Below, piece by piece: positions 1-5,502 of a DNA stretch of 9,359 bases; the stretch's first letter is position 1; the number at the start of each line of letters is the position of its first letter. Origin of the DNA: Spirochaetales bacterium (lineage in GTDB: Bacteria; Spirochaetota; Spirochaetia; DTKZ01); the NCBI GenBank assembly GCA_031266855.1, contig JAISAF010000137.1, positions 1 through 9,359 of the forward strand, given 5' to 3'. The position numbers were made by a program, and so were the translations under genes. Below the pieces are notes generated by a model. That model made no database searches, was not told where the DNA came from, and was given only the letters and a program-made list of their open reading frames with translations.

Positions 1-1221
1 GCGCTGGCGCTTGCGGCCGCGGGGGCGCTTTTTATCAGCTTCGCGGCGGATGTGTGGTCGCGCCGGGCCTGTTCGCGGCTTTCCTGTACTTTACGGCCTG
101 TCAGGGACAGGGTTTTTCCTGGCGAGGATACGGGGCTTGTAATAGAGCTGCATAACATGAAACTGCTGCCTGTGTGGCTGAGCCTGGAACTGCCCTGGAT
201 TCCGCGTCTGGCGCCAGCGCGGGCGTATTCTGACGCGCCGGTGGAAGAAGGCGGGGAAGGAGAGAAAGAAGAAAACGAAGAATTTAATCGCCAGAGCCTT
301 CTGCACAGCAGTCTGCGGCTTCTTTCCCGGGAAAAAAGCAGGCGCGTCCTGAGTCTGAAAGCGCTGAAGAGGGGAATATCGCGTCCAGGGCCTGTGCTGG
401 TTTGCGCAGGCGATCTTTTGGGTTTAAGTTCCCGGACGCGGAGTTTTACCAGCGGCTGTGAAATTATTATTTTTCCCCGCCGTCTGCGCCTGAAAACCTT
501 AAATCTGCCGTTTCAGGAATATTTCGGAGCGCATGCCGCGCGCGGCCCGGTTGAAGACCCCGCCTGGTACGCGGGAACCCGTGACTATACCGGAACACGG
601 CCCGCGAAAAACATTCACTGGAAGGCAAGCGCCCGCCTTGGCAGCTTGCAGGAAAAACTTTACGAACCAACCCTGCAACGCAAACTGCTGTTTATTCTGG
701 ACGCCGCGGACTGGGAATTCTGCGCCGGGGAAGAAACAGGGGAAAGAGCCGGGGAAGAGACCGGGGAAAAAACAGAGGGAAGAGCCGGGGAAAACGCCGG
801 AGGCTCCGCCGGGAATTTTGAACGCATGATGGAAACCCTGGGGACTCTCGCCGGGGCGCTTATGGAAACGGGCGCTTCCTTCGGGCTTGTTACCAACGCG
901 CGCCTGGAAGACCCCCGCGCTGGCGTTTTGCCCGCGGGCCGCGGGCCGGAACATCTGGGCCGCCTTCTTGAAATACTGGCCCGCGTTACAGGAACATCGC
1001 GGACAGGTCTTGAAAAGGCGATCCGCGGGGCGGCGCGGGGATACGCGGGTTTCGTGTACTGCGGCGCGTCGGCGGGGAAACGGGCCTCGCGCGTTCTGCG
1101 GGAAATCTCTGGCGGGAAAAAGATTCTTTGCGTTTTTGGCATCTCCGCTATTCAGGACACGCCCCTGTGGGAAGGGTTTCCCTCCTGCCGCATGGAAGAC
1201 CTGTGCGGAGACCCGGAATGA
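1..1221 (+). CDS. DUF58 domain protein, 5' partial
   Basis: The reading frame is open from the first base, so the N-terminus lies outside the window; the GTG at 52 is internal. About 406 residues are visible. The first 15 or so residues (ALALAAAGALF...) look like the end of a membrane segment. A beta-rich segment follows, with the family-typical 'vfpGe ... N.kllPv' pattern (FPGED, HNMKLLPVW). The DUF58 signature lies at visible residues about 194-215 (DYTGTRPAKN, then HWKASARLG). After it comes a strand ending LLFILDAADW, where related proteins begin a von Willebrand A-like fold. Two low-complexity insertions stand out: an acidic Glu/Gly stretch (about residues 81-95) and a Gly-Glu-Thr repeat (about 242-270). 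DUF58 proteins usually sit beside MoxR AAA ATPases and transglutaminase-like or DUF4129 membrane proteins; their biochemical role is poorly defined (cell envelope or complex assembly is suspected). The gene overlaps the next by ATGA, implying translational coupling. Family call is firm; function is not. Confidence 0.88.
   Translation, partial: ALALAAAGALFISFAADVWSRRACSRLSCTLRPVRDRVFPGEDTGLVIELHNMKLLPVWLSLELPWIPRLAPARAYSDAPVEEGGEGEKEENEEFNRQSLLHSSLRLLSREKSRRVLSLKALKRGISRPGPVLVCAGDLLGLSSRTRSFTSGCEIIIFPRRLRLKTLNLPFQEYFGAHAARGPVEDPAWYAGTRDYTGTRPAKNIHWKASARLGSLQEKLYEPTLQRKLLFILDAADWEFCAGEETGERAGEETGEKTEGRAGENAGGSAGNFERMMETLGTLAGALMETGASFGLVTNARLEDPRAGVLPAGRGPEHLGRLLEILARVTGTSRTGLEKAIRGAARGYAGFVYCGASAGKRASRVLREISGGKKILCVFGISAIQDTPLWEGFPSCRMEDLCGDPE
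724..795 (+). repeat. In-frame degenerate 24-bp tandem repeat inside the DUF58 gene
   Basis: Two adjacent 24-bp units (724-747 and 748-771) encode AGEETGER and AGEETGEK. After a 12-bp spacer (TEGR), a half unit at 784-795 encodes AGEN, followed by a similar AGGSAGN. All units are multiples of 3, so copy-number change would keep the frame. The repeat falls in the loop after the first strand of the presumed von Willebrand A-like domain, where length variation should be tolerated. Confidence 0.75.
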
Positions 1222-2558
1222 GCGGCTCCCGCGCCAGCGGCCTTCCGGCACTTCTTCTATCGGCGGCGATGGAAACCTGCCGCCTGTGGGTAATGCTTAA
1301 CCTGCTGTTCCTTGTTCCGGGCCTTCCGCCGTTTCCCTTCGCACAGACCGGCTGCACGCTCGCCGCGGGATCTCTTGTGGGAAGGGGCCTTTCCCGTATC
1401 AGGCGGCGGCGGATTACTTCGGTTCTTGTTTATGGCGCGGGCTGTCTGGCCGCCGCCTGGGGCTCCGCCGGTTCATACAGCGGCGTTTCCTTTTGGTTTG
1501 TTTCCTGTTCCGCGATCCTGTTCTGGCTGCGCGGCGTATACATTGGCGCCCGGCCCCTTTCCCACAGCCTGACAATAAACCGCTACGATGCCGGTATCGG
1601 TATTCTTTTCTGCGTATATTTTTTGCGTATGGGCTTGCAGACGCCCGATCCCCTGGCTCCGCGCCTTATAGGAGCGTATTTTCTTTTCAGCATACTGGCC
1701 CTGTTTTCTTCCCGCTGTTTAAGCGGCGACAGCGGTTTCATAAGCGCCAGGCCGGCCGCGGCTCTTCTTCTTCCTTTCGCCGCGGCGTTTTTTCTAGCCG
1801 CTCTCGCGCTTGTTCTCCTGTATCCGCTCCTGGCCCGCGCGGCCGGGGACGCCTACGCCTTCGCGCGAGATCATTCCGGCCCCATAATGGATTTGCTGGT
1901 AGCCATTTTGCGCTTTCTCTTTGCCCGTGGCCGCGGCGGCCCGGCGGCGGAGGCGTCCGCCCCGGTTCAGGCCGGGGACGACCCCATCGCCATCACGGAA
2001 GTTTCCCCGCCCGGCATCGCGGAAAAAGTCTTTTTGTGGATTTTTATCATAATCGCGGCAGCGGCGGCCCTGGTTCTCATCGTCTGGATCGTCGTGGCCC
2101 TCGCGCGTTACCTCGCCGGAAACGCGGGAACCGGGGAAGGAAAGCCGGGACTTTTCGCGGCGTTGCGAGACCTCCTTACGCGCGCCGTGCGCGGGCTGCG
2201 GAAAAAGCTACGCGGGCTGCGCCGCCTCCTCGCGGGGATACGCCGGCGCCGCCCGGCGGGCGCGGGACAGGAAGCCTTTCGCGGACTGTGCGCGTGGGGC
2301 AGGGCTTCCGGCCTGCCGCGCCGCAGGGACGAAACCCCTGCGGAATACCTGCGGCGCGTCACGGAAAACTTTCCCGCCGTACAGGAAGCCGCGCAGGTTC
2401 TTGTCCGGGGACTGCACACGGAACTCTATGCACGAAAAGAACTGCGCGCCGCGGACATTGCCCTGCTTCACGGCGCCCGGCGCAGACTTTCCAGCCCCGC
2501 GCTGATTCCCGCCCGCCTTGCCCGGCGTTTGGGACTACGCCGCCGGAAAGGAAAATAA
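1218..2558 (+). CDS. Multi-pass membrane protein with C-terminal DUF4129-like domain
   Basis: The ATG at 1218 overlaps the stop of the DUF58 gene (ATGA) and has a GGAG at 1207-1210 with 7-nt spacing, so I prefer it over the in-frame upstream codons. The product has 446 residues. The N-terminal half is a series of hydrophobic segments (about residues 20-36, 60-80, 90-106, 115-133, 140-160, 180-205). A soluble loop follows, then another long membrane helix near 269-298 (VFLWIFIIIAAAAALVLIVW). Next comes a very basic stretch rich in Arg and Leu, and finally a cytoplasmic domain (about 350-425) with the pattern GLPRRRDETPAEYLRRV ... FPAV ... LYARKEL. That pattern is typical of DUF4129, the domain found at the C-terminus of transglutaminase-like membrane proteins. 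The transglutaminase catalytic domain itself is absent here. Function is unknown; it probably works with the DUF58 protein in an envelope-associated complex. The end is convergent with the VUT gene. Confidence 0.8.
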   Translation: MSGSRASGLPALLLSAAMETCRLWVMLNLLFLVPGLPPFPFAQTGCTLAAGSLVGRGLSRIRRRRITSVLVYGAGCLAAAWGSAGSYSGVSFWFVSCSAILFWLRGVYIGARPLSHSLTINRYDAGIGILFCVYFLRMGLQTPDPLAPRLIGAYFLFSILALFSSRCLSGDSGFISARPAAALLLPFAAAFFLAALALVLLYPLLARAAGDAYAFARDHSGPIMDLLVAILRFLFARGRGGPAAEASAPVQAGDDPIAITEVSPPGIAEKVFLWIFIIIAAAAALVLIVWIVVALARYLAGNAGTGEGKPGLFAALRDLLTRAVRGLRKKLRGLRRLLAGIRRRRPAGAGQEAFRGLCAWGRASGLPRRRDETPAEYLRRVTENFPAVQEAAQVLVRGLHTELYARKELRAADIALLHGARRRLSSPALIPARLARRLGLRRRKGK

Positions 2559-2577
2559 GTATCCTGTAACTCTTAAA

Positions 2578-2689
2578 ATTTTACCGCGAAGTCGAAATAG
2601 TCGAATAAAAAAGCAAAAAAGTAACAAAAGACTTTGAGAAATACTTCATTTCTTATACTTATTTTACTTCCGCGACTTTGCGGTTAAAT
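2578..2689. repeat. 112-bp imperfect inverted repeat between convergent genes
   Basis: The arms 2578-2594 (ATTTTACCGCGAAGTCG) and 2673-2689 (CGACTTTGCGGTTAAAT) are complementary at 15 of 17 positions, with one further G-T wobble. They enclose 78 bp of AT-rich sequence. A CTCTT lies 3 bp outside the left arm (2570-2574) and directly outside the right arm (2690-2694), which could be a short target duplication or chance. The element occupies most of the 163-bp gap between two convergent genes, so it may act as a two-way transcription stop. It has no clear T-tract directly after either arm. Confidence 0.6.
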
Positions 2690-2721
2690 CTCTTTCTGGC
2701 TACTTTTCGTGTAATCAGCCG

Positions 2722-3378
2722 CTACTGGTTTTCCCCCGCATCCGCGTCATTGCGCCTAACACCGCGCAGCCAGCGTACCAGAAGATAACAGAACGGCGTG
2801 TCCAGAAGCGCCAAAATAACCTTGCACAGCCAGTACGGAATAATAAGGCTGAAAATAAAAGCCACAGTAAAGCGGGGCGCCGCCGCGTAAAACGCCGCAA
2901 ACATAAAAACCGTCGTATCAATAAACTGGCTGACGATTGTCGAAGCGTTATTCCGCAGCCAAAGGAACCTGCCCCCGGTACGCTTCCTCCAGAACTCAAA
3001 AGCCCACACATCATGAAACTGGCTAAAAACAAAAGCAATCAAACTCGCAAGAGTCATCCGCAGACTGCTCCCAAAAACAGAAGCGTATGCCCGCTGATTG
3101 TCCCAGGTACTATTCGCCGGAAGAACAATGCACAGCGCCGTCATCCCCAAAGTAAGCAGCAGCATAGCAAGGGAAATCAGCACCACATTATTAGCCTCCT
3201 TTTTGCCATACACCTCGCCAATAACATCAGTCGTCAGAAACAAAACAGGAATAAAAAAAATCCCCACCGAAACCCGCACCCCAAACAGCGTCGTAATTTT
3301 GGTACCCAGAAGATTCGCCAGAATCATACAGCAAATATACAGACAGACAAGAAAATCCCTTTTGCGTGTTTGCGTCAT
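2722..3378 (-). CDS. yhhQ: VUT/YhhQ-family transporter, probable queuosine precursor uptake
   Basis: This is a 218-residue integral membrane protein with about six hydrophobic helices (near 9-24, 37-50, 64-86, 105-120, 151-166, 172-197). Family signatures are present: FLTTDVIGEVYG (47-58), FSQFHDVWAFEFWRKRTGG (118-136), and LWLRNNASTIVSQFIDTTVF (139-158). VUT proteins such as E. coli YhhQ (221 residues) import the queuosine precursors preQ0/preQ1 across the inner membrane for tRNA modification. The frame is open to a TTG at 3465, but the ATG at 3378 gives the family's usual length and starts at its typical basic N-terminus, so I chose it. Nothing upstream of this ATG resembles a Shine-Dalgarno (the mRNA reads CCTGCCTCCC). 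A -10-like TATAAC ends only 9 nt before the ATG. No queuosine biosynthesis gene is nearby. The substrate is inferred from the family only. Confidence 0.85.
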   Translation of the reverse strand: MTQTRKRDFLVCLYICCMILANLLGTKITTLFGVRVSVGIFFIPVLFLTTDVIGEVYGKKEANNVVLISLAMLLLTLGMTALCIVLPANSTWDNQRAYASVFGSSLRMTLASLIAFVFSQFHDVWAFEFWRKRTGGRFLWLRNNASTIVSQFIDTTVFMFAAFYAAAPRFTVAFIFSLIIPYWLCKVILALLDTPFCYLLVRWLRGVRRNDADAGENQ

Positions 3379-3387
3379 GGGAGGCAG

Positions 3388-3416
3388 GTTATAGCATTTC
3401 AAAATTAGAATCAAGA
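3388..3416 (-). promoter_or_regulatory. Candidate promoter of the VUT gene
   Basis: On the - strand a TATAAC (-10) occupies 3393-3388. A TTGATT begins 15 nt upstream (3414-3409); alternatively a weaker TCTTGA at 3416-3411 gives 17-nt spacing. Transcription would begin about 3381-3382, leaving only some 3-4 nt before the ATG at 3378, so the mRNA would be leaderless or nearly so. The -35 match is mediocre; the assignment rests mainly on the -10 and on the missing ribosome-binding site. Confidence 0.4.
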
Positions 3417-3426
3417 GAATGGCGCC

Positions 3427-3447
3427 TTTTTTTGCTCCGCAAAAAAA
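3427..3447. repeat. Hairpin 1 of 4: T7GC / GCA7
   Basis: TTTTTTTGC (3427-3435), a TCC spacer, then GCAAAAAAA (3439-3447) form a perfect 9-bp stem. Either strand ends in a T-tract or begins with an A-tract. It lies just upstream of the VUT promoter, so it could be a spacer or stop for transcripts arriving from the right. Confidence 0.6.
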
Positions 3448-3471
3448 CCGGGCTATCCGTTCCAAGTCCTC

Positions 3472-3491
3472 GGCCCGCCTTGCGGCGGGCC
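3472..3491. repeat. Hairpin 2 of 4: GC-rich palindrome
   Basis: GGCCCGCC (3472-3479), loop TTGC, GGCGGGCC (3484-3491): a perfect 8-bp all-GC stem with a 4-nt loop. No T-tract follows on either strand, so it is not a standard intrinsic terminator. Confidence 0.65.
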
Positions 3492-3551
3492 TGTGGGCTT
3501 TCCACTACTATCCCTGGCGCGCGCACCAGCGAACGGCGATTCAGCATAAGG

Positions 3552-3581
3552 CCCTGGAATTGCCGTAAGGCAATTCCAGGG
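3552..3581. repeat. Hairpin 3 of 4: 13-bp palindrome with AATTGCC core
   Basis: CCCTGGAATTGCC (3552-3564), loop GTAA, GGCAATTCCAGGG (3569-3581): a perfect 13-bp stem. The inner half AATTGCC / GGCAATT is identical in the next hairpin and nearly so in the palindrome at 8998-9027, suggesting one family of intergenic palindromic repeats. Confidence 0.75.
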
Positions 3582-3610
3582 GTGCATAATTGCCATCGGC
3601 AATTATGCGC
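3582..3610. repeat. Hairpin 4 of 4: 11-13-bp palindrome with AATTGCC core
   Basis: GCATAATTGCC (3584-3594), loop ATC, GGCAATTATGC (3598-3608): a perfect 11-bp stem. It extends by a T-G wobble (3583/3609) and a G-C pair (3582/3610). It abuts hairpin 3 with no gap and shares its AATTGCC / GGCAATT core, but has a different outer stem and loop. Confidence 0.75.
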
Positions 3611-3668
3611 GTACAACCCGGCGGTACAGGCAGACCGGAAAATATCGTTACAGCCCGCGAAAAATTCC

Positions 3669-3697
3669 TTGACAATTCCCGGATTCGGATATACGCT
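3669..3697 (+). promoter_or_regulatory. Candidate promoter of the tct operon
   Basis: A perfect consensus -35 TTGACA lies at 3669-3674. The -10 is less clear: TACGCT at 3692-3697 gives 17-bp spacing, and TATACG at 3690-3695 matches better but at 15 bp. The palindrome at 3698-3725 begins directly after it, covering the expected start of transcription. It is 57 bp or more upstream of the tctB start. Confidence 0.5.
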
Positions 3698-3725
3698 GAT
3701 ATGATATTTGATTAAATATCATATC
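3698..3725. promoter_or_regulatory. Perfect 12-bp palindrome, probable operator of the tct operon
   Basis: GATATGATATTT (3698-3709), a GATT centre, and AAATATCATATC (3714-3725) are perfectly complementary. A second CGGATAT upstream (3686-3692) also pairs with ATATCCG (3721-3727). It sits just downstream of the -35/-10 region and 28 bp before the tctB ATG, where a repressor would block transcription. The GntR-family protein at 7040-7702 is the natural candidate to bind it. It could instead form an RNA stem, but it lacks the GC content of a terminator. Confidence 0.6.
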
Positions 3726-3753
3726 CGTAAAATTAAACAGAAAGGAATCTGCC

Positions 3754-4236
3754 ATGAGTTTACGAAAAGATCAGGACATCATTTTAGGATTTGTTATCCT
3801 TATAGTCAGTGGAATACTCTGGTATCAGGTGGATGCAATTGAAGGCGCGCCCGCGATAATGCCCCGGATATTTATCAGCATGATAAGCATCTCCGGCGCC
3901 GGGATTATCATACGGGCAATCAGATGTATGATAAAAACGGGAAAACCATATCAAAAAATGAATTTAAGGGAATTTCTTTGGGAAGCGGGAATTCCCGGCG
4001 GCGTACTGCTGATGACCTGTTTATTCCTGGAAGTACTCGGTTTCTACATCTGTTCATTTATTCTGATTATAGCCGTTTGTATTTTACAGAATATTATCAT
4101 TAATAAAAAACTGACTCTTACCATCAGGGCTTTCTTTAAGATTGTTCTGTTTGCCCTCTGTGTGACCGGTTTTATGTTTTTCTGTTTCTGGATTTTATTA
4201 TCCATGCCTACGCCTACAGGTTTTCTCGGTATTTAA
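3754..4236 (+). CDS. tctB: Tripartite tricarboxylate transporter small membrane subunit, TctB family
   Basis: This 160-residue membrane protein has the normal length of TctB. It has four or five hydrophobic segments: about 8-24, 37-58, 79-94, 96-113 and 128-150. Typical family traits are the N-terminal 'D.i.g......g...y', the GAPAIMPRIF segment before the second helix (the 'fPr' element), and the short C-terminal LSMPTPTG tail. TctB is the poorly conserved small subunit that works with TctA in the inner membrane in proton- or sodium-driven carboxylate uptake. The ATG at 3754 is preceded by AAAGGA (3741-3746) with 7-nt spacing. It is first in the operon here, whereas tctC is commonly first in such loci. 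A 200-bp gap separates it from tctC. The assignment rests on topology, length and the neighbouring tctC and tctA. Confidence 0.85.
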   Translation: MSLRKDQDIILGFVILIVSGILWYQVDAIEGAPAIMPRIFISMISISGAGIIIRAIRCMIKTGKPYQKMNLREFLWEAGIPGGVLLMTCLFLEVLGFYICSFILIIAVCILQNIIINKKLTLTIRAFFKIVLFALCVTGFMFFCFWILLSMPTPTGFLGI

Positions 4237-4344
4237 ACATGGGACCCTCTATAAACTTTCTATAGTACTGTTACCGCGAACAGGAGCGAATTGCTAAATT
4301 AAATAACAAGTTGCCGGTACCTTAATAAAGCGGAAAATTACAAA

Positions 4345-4373
4345 TTGAGAGCTTTTAGAGTTTTCCATAGAAA
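4345..4373 (+). promoter_or_regulatory. Possible internal promoter before tctC
   Basis: TTGAGA (4345-4350, 5 of 6 matches to the -35 consensus) is followed after 17 bp by TAGAAA (4368-4373, 4 of 6 to the -10). Predicted initiation is near 4380, at the tandem repeat 4381-4400. The 200-bp tctB-tctC gap (4237-4436) otherwise holds no gene; there is also a weak stem CTGTT / AACAG at 4268-4283 around ACCGCG. An internal promoter would let the binding protein be made in excess over the membrane subunits. Confidence 0.3.
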
Positions 4374-4380
4374 AGAAACA

Positions 4381-4400
4381 ACCTGGTGTTACCCGGTGTT
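4381..4400 (+). repeat. Tandem 10-bp direct repeat upstream of tctC
   Basis: ACCTGGTGTT (4381-4390) is followed directly by ACCCGGTGTT (4391-4400), 9 of 10 identical. The 10-bp period puts both copies on the same face of the helix. It lies 37 bp before the tctC ATG, so it is a possible regulator site, or chance. Confidence 0.5.
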
Positions 4401-4436
4401 TACTAAGACATGTTTTCTAAAAAGGAGTTATCAAAG

Positions 4437-5465
4437 ATGAAAAATCGGAAAGTACGAAAAATGTGGCTTTTGGTCATAGCGGCAGGCCTCGTTATCAGTT
4501 TCGCCGCATGTACGCCTGGCAGGACAGCGGAGCGCTCAGCTTCAGGCAGCGCGGCACAGCTTGAGTATCCCGTAAAGAATGTTACTTTTATAATTCCCTA
4601 CTCGGCTGGTGGTACCGCGGATACCGTGGGCCGTCTGCTGGCACAGCATTTATCGCAAATTCTTGACATCAATATCACCTGTGTCAACAAAGCTGGAGCC
4701 AGTGGCGAAATAGGTTCGCTTGAATTGATTAATTCCAGGAAAGATGGATCTGTTATTGGTACTATGAATATACCGGATTTTATCATTTCTGATATTGTTA
4801 ATCCGCAGTTTGAATTTGATCTCGAAAAAGACGCGGAGTTTATCGCTGCCTTTAATAATACCCCATTCTCTTATTTCGCTCCGGCTAAAGGCGATCTTAA
4901 TACCTGGGATAAATTCGTCGCCTACGCGAAGGCCCATCCCGGCGAGGTTACGGTTGGTGAAGGCGGAATAGCTCACCGTATCCTGGCGGCCGCGGTAATG
5001 GATAAATTCGGTATTCAGTTTACTACGGTTAATTTTGCAGGCGCTTCCGAGACTGTCGCGGCGCTGCTGGGCGGTCATGTAAGCGCGGCGAGCAGCGGCA
5101 ACCAGCGTTTGGTGGAATTTACCTCCGGGGGATGTATGCCGATTATATGGGAGGGAAAAACAAAACCCGAAGGCTTCCCCGATTGCGCGCTTTTTTCTGA
5201 TTATGGCATGGACGCCAGTTTTCTGGGAGTCGGGAACACAGTGGTTGCTCCTAAAGGAGTACCGGAAAATGTTATAACGGTTCTGGAAGCTGCCTGCGCT
5301 CAGATAGCGAATAGTTCTGATTTTGGAGAGCGGATGCGGAACCTTGGCTATGATTATACATCTTTGGTCGGTGTCAAAGATATTATGGAAACTCTTCGCA
5401 AACAGAAGGCGACCATCAGCGCTATCTGTGAAAAATACGCAGATCGTATTCTTTCTAACGGTTAA
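4437..5465 (+). CDS. tctC: TTT-system substrate-binding lipoprotein, TctC/Bug family
   Basis: The product of 342 residues is an extracytoplasmic solute receptor of the Bug/TctC family, which captures carboxylates and delivers them to TctA/TctB. I chose the ATG at 4437 because AAAGGAG (4421-4427) lies 9 nt before it; the in-frame ATG at 4410 has no such site. The N-terminus is a lipoprotein signal: basic MKNRKVRK, hydrophobic 10-22, then the lipobox F22-A23-A24-C25. Phe at -3 departs from the classical Leu and is tolerated in spirochaete lipoboxes. The mature part starts with the Bug pattern YPVKNVTFIIPYSAGGTAD (44-62), followed by LLAQHLSQIL and VNKAGASGEIG (83-93). The middle region TVGEGG (172-177) and APKGVPENV (271-279) also fit the family. 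A Ser/Ala linker (33-40) separates the lipid anchor from the domain. Substrate cannot be read from the sequence; the adjacent dehydratase suggests a sugar acid. Confidence 0.93.
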   Translation: MKNRKVRKMWLLVIAAGLVISFAACTPGRTAERSASGSAAQLEYPVKNVTFIIPYSAGGTADTVGRLLAQHLSQILDINITCVNKAGASGEIGSLELINSRKDGSVIGTMNIPDFIISDIVNPQFEFDLEKDAEFIAAFNNTPFSYFAPAKGDLNTWDKFVAYAKAHPGEVTVGEGGIAHRILAAAVMDKFGIQFTTVNFAGASETVAALLGGHVSAASSGNQRLVEFTSGGCMPIIWEGKTKPEGFPDCALFSDYGMDASFLGVGNTVVAPKGVPENVITVLEAACAQIANSSDFGERMRNLGYDYTSLVGVKDIMETLRKQKATISAICEKYADRILSNG

Positions 5466-5502
5466 TCCGGAATAAAAGCCGCCTTAAAAAGCTGGAGGGA
5501 AT

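Noticed and set aside
499..1251. Long - strand and alternative-frame ORFs across the DUF58 and DUF4129 genes
   Set aside because: They are shadows caused by high GC content; their translations are Arg/Pro-rich and match no family I recognise.
3013..3408. + strand ORFs opposite the VUT gene
   Set aside because: They are Asn/Lys/Gln-rich translations of the antisense strand of a clear membrane-protein gene.
3379..3465. N-terminal extension of the VUT protein from the TTG at 3465
   Set aside because: It adds 29 residues over a T-tract hairpin and the candidate promoter and exceeds the usual family length; the ATG at 3378 gives 218 residues.
3379..3620. preQ1 riboswitch before the VUT gene
   Set aside because: I looked on the - strand for a CUA...ACACCC...AAAACUAA type arrangement and found none; the hairpins there do not match it.
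4410..4436. tctC start at the ATG at 4410
   Set aside because: This would place the AAAGGAG site inside the gene and lengthen the signal peptide; the ATG at 4437 has correct spacing.
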